Shown: positions 1 to 6,906, numbered from the stretch's first letter. The stretch is DNA of 23,711 bases from Rhizobiaceae bacterium (GCA_021648425.1 JAKISV010000022.1:1-23711); one strand, 5' to 3'. Notes: generated by a model from the sequence alone, not told the origin. Numbers and translations: made by a program.

Positions 1-636
1 TTGCACATCATCTATCAATCTTTCGGGGTGAGGCATCATGCCAAGAATATTCTTGCGCCGATTGATAATGCCCGCGATATTATTGCGTGATCCATTGGGA
101 TTTGAAGCCTTCGTCGTTTGTCCGGCGTTATCCACATAACGAAAGGTAACCCGTCCTTCGCCCTCCAAGGTTTTAAGGGTTTCATCATCGGCAAAATAAT
201 TGCCGTCATGATGGGCAACAGGAACCGTAATGATCTGCCCTTCTGAATAAGCATTGGTGAAGGGGGTGTCGCTATTTTCCACCCGCAGCGCAACATCTTT
301 ACAGACGAATTTCAGGCTTTCATTGCGCATCAACGCGCCGGGCAAAAGTCCGGTTTCGGTCAGAATTTGAAAGCCATTACACACGCCAAAAACCGGCACA
401 CCCTCCAAGGCGCGTTGTCGAATTGCATCCATTACCGGTGAACGTGCTGCTATTGCGCCGGAACGCAAATAATCACCGTAGGAAAATCCACCGGGAATAA
501 CGATCAGGTCGCTTAAGGGTATTTCAGTTTGCGTATGCCAAACGAGGTGAGGGGCCTTGCCGCTGATTTTGGTCAGCGCTGCAATCATATCGCGGTCACG
601 ATTGGAACCTGGAAACTGGATGAGGGTTGTGGTCAA
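1..636 (-). CDS. purQ: Phosphoribosylformylglycinamidine synthase subunit PurQ, 3' part beyond left edge
   Basis: Glutamine amidotransferase subunit of FGAM synthase: it releases ammonia from glutamine for PurL, with PurS as the bridging subunit, in step four of cytosolic purine synthesis. 212 codons are visible; the family is usually about 220-227 residues, so only about ten C-terminal residues are missing. The class I amidotransferase triad is complete: Cys86 in VFGVCNGF, His203 and Glu205 in MMPHPE. The N-terminus reads LTTTLIQFPGSNRDRD, a normal PurQ opening. The start is TTG: an in-frame TAG lies immediately upstream and the next in-frame ATG would remove the first beta strand. The TTG overlaps the purS stop (TTGA), implying translational coupling. 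Identification is secure. Confidence 0.95.
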   Translation of the reverse strand, partial: MTTTLIQFPGSNRDRDMIAALTKISGKAPHLVWHTQTEIPLSDLIVIPGGFSYGDYLRSGAIAARSPVMDAIRQRALEGVPVFGVCNGFQILTETGLLPGALMRNESLKFVCKDVALRVENSDTPFTNAYSEGQIITVPVAHHDGNYFADDETLKTLEGEGRVTFRYVDNAGQTTKASNPNGSRNNIAGIINRRKNILGMMPHPERLIDDVQ

Positions 637-878
637 CTAAAAATCTCCACCCGGTAATCCTCTATTACCGTATTAGCCAGCAGTTGTTCGCACATGGCGG
701 TGAGGCTTTTTTCAGCGGTAGCTTTGTCATCCATAGTCAATTCGATATCAAATACCTTACCCTGCCGCACAGAGTTCACACCTTCAAATCCCAGCGCACT
801 CAGACTGCCTTCGATGGCTTTGCCCTGGGGGTCGAGAACGCCCTTTTTCAGCGTGACGGTTATTTTAGCTTTTATCAC
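633..878 (-). CDS. purS: Phosphoribosylformylglycinamidine synthase subunit PurS
   Basis: Small subunit that joins PurL and PurQ in the FGAM synthase complex and is thought to help ammonia transfer. The protein has 81 residues, matching the roughly 80-residue family, and opens with the characteristic stretch IKAKITVTLKKGVLDPQGKAI. I chose GTG at 878: it lies one base after the purC stop, has GGGA six bases upstream, and gives the family length. The frame stays open to another GTG at 917, but the extra 13 residues would lie inside purC and resemble nothing in PurS. The gene sits between purC and purQ, overlapping purQ by four bases, so the three are evidently one operon. Confidence 0.93.
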   Translation of the reverse strand: MIKAKITVTLKKGVLDPQGKAIEGSLSALGFEGVNSVRQGKVFDIELTMDDKATAEKSLTAMCEQLLANTVIEDYRVEIFS

Positions 879-879
879 T

Positions 880-1680
880 TTATTTCCCAGAGTTTTTTCC
901 AGCTCCGCCCTTGTCACTTTTTACCAGAACGGGGCCTTTACCGCGTGGTGTATCATTCTCATGCAGCAAACCAAGACGTTCGGCCACTTCACGGTAGGCA
1001 TCCAGCATACCGCCGAGGTCTTCGCGAAAGCGGTCCTTATCCAGTTTCTTTTTCGATTTAATATCCCACAGACGGCAGGAATCGGGTGAAATCTCGTCGG
1101 CAACGACAATTCGCATCACATCGTTTTCCCATAATCGACCAAGCTCGATTTTGAAATCCACCAACTGAATGCCAACCCCCAAAAACAAGCCGGAAAGAAA
1201 ATCATTCACGCGAATGGCCAGGGTCATGATATCATCGATTTCCGCCGGGTTGGCCCAGCCAAAAGCAGTGATATGCTCCTCTGAAACCATCGGGTCATCG
1301 AGTTCATCGGCTTTGTAATAAAATTCGATGATAGAACGCGGCAACACTTCGCCCTCATCGATGCCCAGTCGTTTCGAAATCTGACCGGCTGCAATATTGC
1401 GCACGACCACTTCCAGCGGAATGATATCAACCTGCTTGATCAGCTGCTCGCGCATATTAAGGCGCTTGATAAAATGGGTAGGTATACCGATGCGGTTCAT
1501 GTTGGAAAATATATATTCTGAAATACGATTGTTCAGCACGCCTTTGCCGTCAACCACTTCGTGTTTTTTCTTGTTAAATGCTGTGGCATCATCTTTAAAA
1601 AACTGGATAAGCGTACCTGGCTCCGGCCCTTCGTAGAGAATCTTGGCTTTGCCTTCATAAATTCGGCGTCGTCGGCTCAT
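880..1680 (-). CDS. purC: Phosphoribosylaminoimidazole-succinocarboxamide (SAICAR) synthase
   Basis: Catalyses ATP-dependent ligation of aspartate to CAIR, giving SAICAR in purine synthesis; cytosolic. The 266-residue protein opens with RRRRIYEGKAKILYEG and has both family signatures: IIPLEVVVRN at about residues 87-95 and LVDFKIELG at about 173-181. It also has the SPDSCRLWD and LDKDRFREDLGG blocks. It is slightly longer than the roughly 254-residue rhizobial proteins I recall, with a Gly/Lys-rich tail (SDKGGAGKNSGK). One oddity is residue 100, where the usual AAGS signature reads AAGQ. The ATG at 1680 has AGAGG five bases upstream. It is first in purC-purS-purQ, and the 233-bp upstream gap holds a cluster of repeated half-sites. 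Confidence 0.96.
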   Translation of the reverse strand: MSRRRRIYEGKAKILYEGPEPGTLIQFFKDDATAFNKKKHEVVDGKGVLNNRISEYIFSNMNRIGIPTHFIKRLNMREQLIKQVDIIPLEVVVRNIAAGQISKRLGIDEGEVLPRSIIEFYYKADELDDPMVSEEHITAFGWANPAEIDDIMTLAIRVNDFLSGLFLGVGIQLVDFKIELGRLWENDVMRIVVADEISPDSCRLWDIKSKKKLDKDRFREDLGGMLDAYREVAERLGLLHENDTPRGKGPVLVKSDKGGAGKNSGK

Positions 1681-1725
1681 ATTTACCTCTGTGGGGATAA
1701 GGAACGGGTGCTTTCATTTAATGCA

Positions 1726-1770
1726 TGTGCCAATGATTCTCAATTGGTGCATTGGGCTTATTGTGCCAAT
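1726..1770. promoter_or_regulatory. Cluster of TGTGCCAAT half-sites upstream of purC
   Basis: TGTGCCAAT occurs exactly at 1726-1734 and 1762-1770 in the same direction. Between them, on the opposite orientation, lie ATTGGTGCA (1743-1751, 7 of 9 matches to the reverse complement) and a further ATTGG at 1751-1755. Four CCAAT/ATTGG half-sites in 45 bp, 50-90 bases upstream of the purC start, suggest an operator for the purine operon and/or the divergent gene. The binding protein is unknown and the operator role is inference. Confidence 0.4.
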
Positions 1771-1807
1771 TAATGACTTCTGACGTTGCAATATGTGGAT
1801 AATTCAT

Positions 1808-1837
1808 TTGACTGACGTTATTTCGCGGTGGGCTATT
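1808..1837 (+). promoter_or_regulatory. Candidate promoter of the ATPase zeta gene
   Basis: A TTGACT -35-like hexamer at 1808-1813 is followed after 17-18 bases by GGCTAT/GCTATT (1831-1837), about 80 bases before the start codon. The -10 match is only fair. The -35 box overlaps the second copy of an 8-bp direct repeat (CTGACGTT at 1780-1787 and 1812-1819). Based on hexamers only. Confidence 0.28.
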
Positions 1838-1916
1838 ACATATTTAACAATCTCACCTTATATGTTCAGGTGAACAAAGAGCGATTTACGCCAACCAAAT
1901 TATTGCGGAGAACATG

Positions 1917-2240
1917 ATGAGTGGAATTGATGACCGTGGCGATGCCTATGAAAACAAGTTTGCCCACGATGAGGCACTGAAATTCAAGGCGGAAGCCAGA
2001 CGCAACAAACTGCTTGGCCTTTGGGCCGCAGAAAAAATGGGTAAAAATGAAACCCAGGCGGAAGAATACGCCAAGGAAGTCATCCGGGCAGATTTTGAAG
2101 AGCCGGGTGATGAGGATGTATTTCGCAAAATTCGTGGTGATTTTGATGCTGCAAGCATCGATCAGTCCGACCATCAGATCAGACGCACAATGGATGAGTT
2201 GATGGCCAAGGCGATTGATCAGATCCAGAACGAAGCCTGA
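1917..2240 (+). CDS. F1-ATPase inhibitor subunit zeta (DUF1476 family)
   Basis: Member of the alphaproteobacterial DUF1476 family, known from Paracoccus denitrificans as the zeta subunit that blocks ATP hydrolysis by F1Fo-ATP synthase; expected at the cytoplasmic face of the membrane bound to F1. The 107-residue protein carries the family hallmarks: FAHDEALKFKAEARRNKLLG near residues 15-34, then GLWAAEKMG, EEPGDEDVFRKIR and DHQIRRTMDEL. The N-terminal region that inhibits in Paracoccus is present. I prefer ATG 1917 over the adjacent ATG 1914 because GGAG at 1907-1910 then has a six-base gap. It is divergent from purC, and 15 bases upstream of the SemiSWEET gene, so probably co-transcribed with it. 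Other ATP synthase genes are not in the window, which is usual for this family. Confidence 0.9.
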   Translation: MSGIDDRGDAYENKFAHDEALKFKAEARRNKLLGLWAAEKMGKNETQAEEYAKEVIRADFEEPGDEDVFRKIRGDFDAASIDQSDHQIRRTMDELMAKAIDQIQNEA

Positions 2241-2255
2241 AGGCAGCTTGTTGCG

Positions 2256-2516
2256 GTGACGCCCTGGATGATTGAAGTGATTGGTGGCCTTGCTGCGGTA
2301 ATCGGCACGATCTGCTGGCTGCCTCAATCCATCAAGACCATTCGTTCCAAAGATACAAAAAGCCTGTCACTGAGCACCAATATATTGTTGCTCAGTGCGG
2401 TTACGCTTTGGTTCATCTATGGAATTGCAATAGAATCCTGGCCATTGATAGTTGCCAACACAGTCTCAATAATACTTGTTGGAACTATCGTGGCGATGAA
2501 ACTTCGCTATGGGTAG
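2256..2516 (+). CDS. SemiSWEET-family small sugar transporter
   Basis: An 86-residue, three-helix membrane protein of the PQ-loop/SemiSWEET type, which works as a homodimer to carry sugars down a gradient. Helix 1 runs from VIGGLAAVIGTICWLPQ and carries the PQ motif, followed by the basic loop SIKTIRSKDTKSLSLST. Helix 2 is NILLLSAVTLWFIYGIAI and helix 3 is WPLIVANTVSIILVGTIVAM. The Asn in VANTVS and a Trp in helix 2 correspond to the conserved substrate-pocket residues. The start is GTG 2256 (ATG 2268 is the alternative); neither has a good Shine-Dalgarno sequence, consistent with coupling to the zeta gene 15 bases upstream. The substrate cannot be told from sequence. It converges on the hydrolase gene with seven bases between and no visible terminator. 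Confidence 0.85.
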   Translation: MTPWMIEVIGGLAAVIGTICWLPQSIKTIRSKDTKSLSLSTNILLLSAVTLWFIYGIAIESWPLIVANTVSIILVGTIVAMKLRYG

Positions 2517-2523
2517 CGACCAG

Positions 2524-3072
2524 CTATAATTGCGACATAAACTTCGAGAACACCATCAGGCCCTCAGGCCATGGTCCGTGACCGCTGGCGGGATCAATGT
2601 GACCGCATTGTCCTGCATCCATCAGGTAGGACCCCCAGCTTGCCGCCATTTCTTCTGCCTTTTCAAATGAGCAGAACTGGTCGTTTCTGCTGGCAATGGT
2701 GAAAGAGGGAAATGTAAGGCGTTCGCGGCTATAAGGGCCAAAAGTGAGCAGATGGCGGGGGCGGATGTCTTCATTCTCCACATCGGGTGGTGCCACCAAA
2801 AAAGCACCGGCAACCTTTTTTCCGGTTTCGCGCGCTGCATGGACAATCACCTGAGAGCCAAGCGAGTGTCCAACAAGTACAACCGGATTGCTGGCTTCAT
2901 CTACCGCCTTGAGCAGGTTTTTTTTCCAATCCGCAAATACCGGTTTATGCCAGTCGCCCATCTGCACACGGCGTGCAGTCTGGATACTTTTTTCCCAGCG
3001 CGTCTGCCAGTGGTCTTCGCTTGAACCTTTGAAGCCTGGAACAATAAGGATATCTGCCTGGGAAATTTTCAT
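2524..3072 (-). CDS. RBBP9/YdeN-family serine alpha/beta hydrolase
   Basis: A 182-residue cytosolic alpha/beta hydrolase of the small RBBP9/YdeN family. It opens with ADILIVPGFKGSSEDHWQ, the typical first strand and oxyanion region. The nucleophile is Ser70 in GHSLGS, the acid is Asp131 in ASRNDQF, and the base is His158 in GQCGHIDPASGHGPWPEG, the standard family ending. The frame is open 44 codons further upstream, but that extension overlaps the next gene and matches nothing in the family, so I place the start at ATG 3072. No strong Shine-Dalgarno is visible there. It follows the FrnE-like gene by 79 bases on the same strand and may be co-transcribed. The natural substrate of these proteins is unknown. 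Confidence 0.88.
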   Translation of the reverse strand: MKISQADILIVPGFKGSSEDHWQTRWEKSIQTARRVQMGDWHKPVFADWKKNLLKAVDEASNPVVLVGHSLGSQVIVHAARETGKKVAGAFLVAPPDVENEDIRPRHLLTFGPYSRERLTFPSFTIASRNDQFCSFEKAEEMAASWGSYLMDAGQCGHIDPASGHGPWPEGLMVFSKFMSQL

Positions 3073-3151
3073 GGGCGGGCTACTGAATTTGTTGAGTATC
3101 AGAATTGGGATGAATGAATATTCACGGGCATTATTAAATTCACTTGCCCGA

Positions 3152-3862
3152 TCAGGCAACACCGCTATTGTCGTTTTCAACCGTTGAAATGCCAGTTTTT
3201 TCATCTATCGCCGTGCGAAATGCTTCGGCCAGTGCTTCGGGTTTTTGCGCTCCCATCACGGCATGTTTGTTTTCGATGATAAAACACGGAACACCGGAAA
3301 TTCCCATTTTACCGGCAATTGCCACCTGTTCTTTGATTGCATCCACGTCACGGTCGCCCGCCAGCAGTTCACGTACCAATTCGTCATTCATACCAATATT
3401 GTGTGCTGCACCAATCAGCACTTCACTGTCTCGCAAATCCCCGCCTTCTTCAAAATAAACTTCAAATAGCCGGGTAACCAGTGCGGTCTGTTTTTTAGCG
3501 CTGTCTGCATCATTACCGCCACTTGCCCAATGGATCAGCCGGTGCGCGTCAAGGGTGTTGGGCGCAAAACCGATTGCGGGAAAGTCAAACTTGATACCCA
3601 GTTGCGCGCCCAGGACTTCAAGGTCCTTGTAAAACGAACGGGTAGGATCGCCCTTGCCGAATTTTTTCTCCATATATTCTTCACGCCCCATGCCTTCTTT
3701 TGGCATTTGAGGATTGAGCTGAAAGGGTCGCCAGCGAACATGAAAATCAATTTCAGGCATACTATCAATTGCCGTATCCAGGTGCTTTTTACCAACATAA
3801 CACCAGGGGCACACTATATCTGATACAACATCGACATTGAGGGAATTGCGGTTGTTGCTCAC
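3152..3862 (-). CDS. DsbA-family oxidoreductase, FrnE-like
   Basis: A 236-residue thioredoxin-fold protein of the FrnE branch of the DsbA / 2-hydroxychromene-2-carboxylate isomerase family. The redox motif CPWC (Cys18-Cys21) lies in VVSDIVCPWCYVGKK, followed by the FrnE hallmark RPFQLNPQMP. The helical insertion contains TLDAHRLIHWA, and the cis-proline loop is GISGVPCFIIE near residue 195. There is no signal peptide, so it probably acts in the cytosol, where FrnE homologues work as thiol oxidoreductases or isomerases. The Cys right after the cis-proline is notable, because this position is often Thr or Ser in relatives I recall. The start is GTG 3862, the only start codon that keeps the first beta strand. 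It lies upstream of the hydrolase and divergent from the L,D-transpeptidase. Confidence 0.88.
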   Translation of the reverse strand: MSNNRNSLNVDVVSDIVCPWCYVGKKHLDTAIDSMPEIDFHVRWRPFQLNPQMPKEGMGREEYMEKKFGKGDPTRSFYKDLEVLGAQLGIKFDFPAIGFAPNTLDAHRLIHWASGGNDADSAKKQTALVTRLFEVYFEEGGDLRDSEVLIGAAHNIGMNDELVRELLAGDRDVDAIKEQVAIAGKMGISGVPCFIIENKHAVMGAQKPEALAEAFRTAIDEKTGISTVENDNSGVA

Positions 3863-3897
3863 GGTCTTATAACCCGCCTGTTTGTTGTGGAAAATTA

Positions 3898-3926
3898 TTC
3901 ATATTCCTATTTTCACAATCTGACAA
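3898..3926 (-). promoter_or_regulatory. Candidate sigma70 promoter of the FrnE-like gene
   Basis: On the minus strand TTGTCA (3926-3921) and TATGAA (3903-3898) are separated by exactly 17 bases, ending about 35 bases before the GTG start. Both hexamers are reasonable sigma70-type matches. The 230-bp gap also has to hold the promoter of the divergent transpeptidase gene, for which TTGATA at 4022-4027 is only a weak candidate -35. Confidence 0.4.
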
Positions 3927-4092
3927 ACCAGAGTTATGACGTGGAAAGCACAAAATTAATTTTCCTTCATAGAATTTACGAAAATGTTATTGGCGCAACG
4001 CTCCCATTGCGGTTAATCATTTTGATATCAGTTTTGCACTAACATCAAATTTGTTTTATGTGAGCGTTACAATAAGTCGTAAGGAAATAATA

Positions 4093-4722
4093 ATGTTAAA
4101 CCGCCGTAATTTTCTGGCATCCAGTCTTGCTGCCTCTTCGTTGGGTCTGTCTTCTCCTCTGTCGCCTGCATTGGCACACAAAAGGGGTGAAAAATATGTT
4201 CTGCCGCAAAAATACATGCCGCGTAAAGTTTGGCTGAGAAGATATCTGCCGCCAGGTGAAGTGCATGTTTTTCCCGATGAATTTGCACTTTATTGGACAA
4301 TGCCGGGAAGAAGAGCGATTCGTTATTCTGTTGGAGTAGGGCGCGGCAATCTTTATCACTCGGGCACTTTTTATGTGGGTGCAAAAAAAGAGTGGCCGGA
4401 ATGGACCCCCACGCCGGATATGATGAAACGTGAGCCCAATTCTTACAAAAAATTCGCTAAAGGCATGCCGTTTGAAAATGGCCAGCCTGGCGGCATCAGT
4501 AATCCGCTGGGTGCGCGCGCACTTTATCTCTTTACCAGGGAAAAGGGTGATTCGTATCTTCGTATTCATGGCACAAACAAGCCAAGGACAATTGGAGTTG
4601 CGGTGTCCAATGGTTGTGCGCGGCTGGTAAATGATCAGGTTGTTGTGCTTTACGATCAGGTTCCCATGGGAACAAAAGTGGTTCTTAATCCGAAAGCCAA
4701 TGCGGGACCACCGCACTCTTAA
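4093..4722 (+). CDS. Exported L,D-transpeptidase (YkuD / ErfK-YbiS-YcfS-YnhG family)
   Basis: Periplasmic cysteine transpeptidase that forms 3-3 peptidoglycan cross-links or attaches proteins to the wall. The 209-residue protein begins LNRRNFLASSLAASSLGLSS, a twin-arginine-like signal (RRNFL) with cleavage probable near SPALA-HK. The YkuD catalytic motif is complete: His159 in RIHGTN, then 16 residues later Cys175 in VSNGCARL with its Arg. The upstream part has the rhizobial pattern of aromatic residues KEWPEWTPTPDMM. The start is ATG 4093, with AAGGA eight bases upstream; an in-frame start at 4051 has no ribosome site and would bury the signal peptide. It ends at a bidirectional terminator shared with the YejA-like gene. 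Which wall reaction it performs is not decidable here. Confidence 0.92.
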   Translation: MLNRRNFLASSLAASSLGLSSPLSPALAHKRGEKYVLPQKYMPRKVWLRRYLPPGEVHVFPDEFALYWTMPGRRAIRYSVGVGRGNLYHSGTFYVGAKKEWPEWTPTPDMMKREPNSYKKFAKGMPFENGQPGGISNPLGARALYLFTREKGDSYLRIHGTNKPRTIGVAVSNGCARLVNDQVVVLYDQVPMGTKVVLNPKANAGPPHS

Positions 4723-4742
4723 TAGAGAATTTCACTAAAAAT

Positions 4743-4779
4743 GCATGTCGCCTGAATTTTGGCGGCATGCTATTTTTTT
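4743..4779. terminator. Bidirectional rho-independent terminator
   Basis: GCATGTCGCC (4743-4752) and GGCGGCATGC (4761-4770) form a 10-bp stem with one G-U wobble and an 8-base loop, followed on the plus strand by TATTTTTTT. On the minus strand the same hairpin is followed by ATTTTTAG. It thus can end both the transpeptidase mRNA and the convergent binding-protein mRNA. The binding-protein stop codon (TAG, 4772-4770) begins inside the 3' arm. Confidence 0.85.
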
Positions 4780-6620
4780 GCGTTTTCATCCCACCAGGTA
4801 ATATATTGCACGCCATAAAGCGGGGTATTTACCGGGCGTTTGATGTTTTTTCGCAGTGCCAGCCATTGTTTGTTCAAGTGATAGAGCGGCATCATATAGT
4901 TGCCGTTCATCAAAAGACGGTCATAGGCGCGAATGGCGGTGTGAAATTTTTCCGTGGTACGTGCCTGGATCAGTTCTTCTATCATCGCATCAATTGCCGG
5001 GTCTGCTGCTCCAGCTAGATTGAAGCTGCCCTCCACGTCTTTTGCTGCACTCGACCAGCGTCCGTTTTGTTCGGCTCCTGGTGAGAATGAAGCGTAGGAG
5101 GCCATGTAGGTGACATCAAAATCAAATCCCGTTTTGCGGCGCTCCAACTGGGTTGAATCGACCACTCTGATCTCCATGGCAATTCCCAGTTTTTCGACAT
5201 TCTGCTGCCAGGCCAGTGCGAGGCGTTCCTGGGTTTTTGAATTACCAATCAACAGTTCAAACTCGAAGGGCTTACCTGAGGCATCGACCATTTTTTTGTC
5301 TTTAAATGAATAACCGGCGTCCTTGAACAAGGTGAGCGCGCGTCGCAGCATCTGCCGGTCAAACCCGCCACCATCGGAAACCGGTAGATTATATTCTCCA
5401 GACAAAATCGCCGGGTCAATATTGTCTTTATAAGGTTCCAGCAATTTCAATTCTGCCTGGGTTGCGGGTTTGCCAAAAGACGACAAAACCGAATTTTGCC
5501 AATAGCTTTGTGTGCGTTTATAGCCATTGCCAAACAGGTTTTTATTCACCCATTCAAAATCAAACAGTTCGGTCAGGGCCTGGCGCACTTTTTTATTGCT
5601 GAATTTTTCTCGCCGGGTATTAAAAATAAAACCCTGCATTACTGCCGGGACTGTTTTCTCAAATTCAAGCTTGATGATTTCACCGCTTTTTATCGCTGGA
5701 AAATCAAAGGATTTTTGCCATGTTTGCGGATTGGAAACGGTAAAAATATCAAACAGGCCTTTTTTGAAAGCATCAAACAGCGTGTTTTGATCGCGGAAAT
5801 ATTCAAATTTGATGGTGTCAAAATTATCAAATCCGCGTTTAACCGGTAAATCCCTGGCCCAATAGTCTGCGCGTCTGGAAAATGTGATGCTGGAACCAGG
5901 GTTTACCTCCGAAATCTGGTAAGGGCCGCTTCCCATCATCGGTTTCAGGCTGGTTTTCGTAAATTCTTCGCGATTGGTTGCATGCTTGGGGAATATTGGC
6001 ATCAACCCTATTAACAAAGGTAGTTCGCGGTCCGCCTGGTCATTGAAAGTGAAGCGAACGCCATTTGTGCCAACTTTTTCGGACTTCGCGATTTTCTTCC
6101 AGCGATTGCGATAGTTGGGTTTGCCAATTTCGCCAAGGAGTTTAATGGAGAATAATACATCTTCAGCGGTGACAGGTTTGCCATCGGCGAATCGGGCTTT
6201 AGGGTTGATGTGAAATTCGATGAAGTTTCTATCTTCATCGGTAATGACTTTTTGTGCCAACAAGCCATACAAAGAAAATGGTTCATCGCGGTTGCGATGC
6301 AAAAGTGACTCGAATACATTGTATCCGGCCGCAAAATCCCAAATTCCACGAACAGCCGCCCCCCTGACAATGAAGGGATTGAGGCTGTCAAATGTACCCA
6401 GTACCCCATAGCGCATCGTTCCGCCTTTGGGTGCGTCGGGATTAACGTAGGGAAAGCTGTCATAGTCTTTGGGCAGCGCGGGAAGCCCGTGCATAGCAAT
6501 GCCATGAGAGGGAGTTTGTGGCGTTTGCGCGTTTGATAGGGATGCAAATGCAATTATAATAAGTGCGAGAAGATGGGCAGATAGGTATTTTATCACTGAT
6601 TTTTCTCTCAAATATTCCAT
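4770..6620 (-). CDS. YejA-like ABC transporter substrate-binding protein (SBP family 5)
   Basis: Periplasmic binding protein of the oligopeptide class (SBP_bac_5). Near the N-terminus of the mature protein it has the YejA-type block HGIAMHGLPALPKDYDSFPY, then VNPDAPKGGTMRYG, LNPFIVRGAA and PFSLYGLLAQKV. A signal peptide is clear (HLLALIIIAFASLSNA-QT), with cleavage after the SNA. Starting at ATG 6620 gives 616 residues, normal for YejA. The frame is open to GTG 6647, and GTG 6596 just before the hydrophobic core is another option. YejA relatives feed the YejBEF importer (peptides, microcin C, and in Agrobacterium tumefaciens the related YepA brings in muropeptides). No permease or ATPase gene is adjacent, so this is an orphan binding protein within the window. 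It converges on the L,D-transpeptidase gene. Confidence 0.9.
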   Translation of the reverse strand: MEYLREKSVIKYLSAHLLALIIIAFASLSNAQTPQTPSHGIAMHGLPALPKDYDSFPYVNPDAPKGGTMRYGVLGTFDSLNPFIVRGAAVRGIWDFAAGYNVFESLLHRNRDEPFSLYGLLAQKVITDEDRNFIEFHINPKARFADGKPVTAEDVLFSIKLLGEIGKPNYRNRWKKIAKSEKVGTNGVRFTFNDQADRELPLLIGLMPIFPKHATNREEFTKTSLKPMMGSGPYQISEVNPGSSITFSRRADYWARDLPVKRGFDNFDTIKFEYFRDQNTLFDAFKKGLFDIFTVSNPQTWQKSFDFPAIKSGEIIKLEFEKTVPAVMQGFIFNTRREKFSNKKVRQALTELFDFEWVNKNLFGNGYKRTQSYWQNSVLSSFGKPATQAELKLLEPYKDNIDPAILSGEYNLPVSDGGGFDRQMLRRALTLFKDAGYSFKDKKMVDASGKPFEFELLIGNSKTQERLALAWQQNVEKLGIAMEIRVVDSTQLERRKTGFDFDVTYMASYASFSPGAEQNGRWSSAAKDVEGSFNLAGAADPAIDAMIEELIQARTTEKFHTAIRAYDRLLMNGNYMMPLYHLNKQWLALRKNIKRPVNTPLYGVQYITWWDENAKK

Positions 6621-6803
6621 TGTTCTGATTTGTCGTGCAATATGCACATGATTTGTACCGTTTTCATGGCTATATTAACCGCGAATCCGATTCTGCTGTA
6701 TTTTTAGCACACCGATGGCATATATTGTTGAATGACGGGTGGAAAAACCACTGCCAAATGTGTAAACACAATTAACAAATGGCATTTTGCCGTTGTCAGT
6801 CAC

Positions 6804-6809
6804 TATACT
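6804..6809 (+). promoter_or_regulatory. Candidate -10 box upstream of the IalB-family gene
   Basis: TATACT at 6804-6809 is a good -10 match, but no convincing -35 sits 16-18 bases upstream (TGGCAT at 6780-6785 is poor). Just upstream, TGTGT-AA-ACACA (6759-6770) is a compact dyad. GTTGTCAG at 6792-6799 and CTGACAAC at 6857-6864 are an inverted pair flanking the presumed transcription start. The 286-bp gap 6621-6906 shows no other gene. Confidence 0.25.
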
Positions 6810-6906
6810 GCCGTATTTGGTGTGTTGGAAAGAACACTGCAATTACGCATCCGTTGCTGACAACTGTAGCCAAACCCGAACCAACATCTCACAAAAAGGC
6901 CTGCTT

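Noticed and set aside
1681..1770. Sigma54 promoter upstream of purC (two TGGCAC boxes on the minus strand)
   Set aside because: The -12 element (TTGC five bases later) is missing in both: one reads GCCC and the other TTAA.
1866..2327. 153-codon open frame antisense to the zeta gene and SemiSWEET start
   Set aside because: No family features; the plus-strand DUF1476 protein is unmistakable.
4021..4049. TTTGAT...ATCAAA inverted pair upstream of the transpeptidase
   Set aside because: Arms of six AT-rich bases 17 apart are easily random; not reported as an operator.
4096..4716. 206-codon open frame antisense to the L,D-transpeptidase
   Set aside because: Mirrors the transpeptidase gene exactly, has no ribosome site or family motif, and contradicts the clear Tat-like protein on the plus strand.
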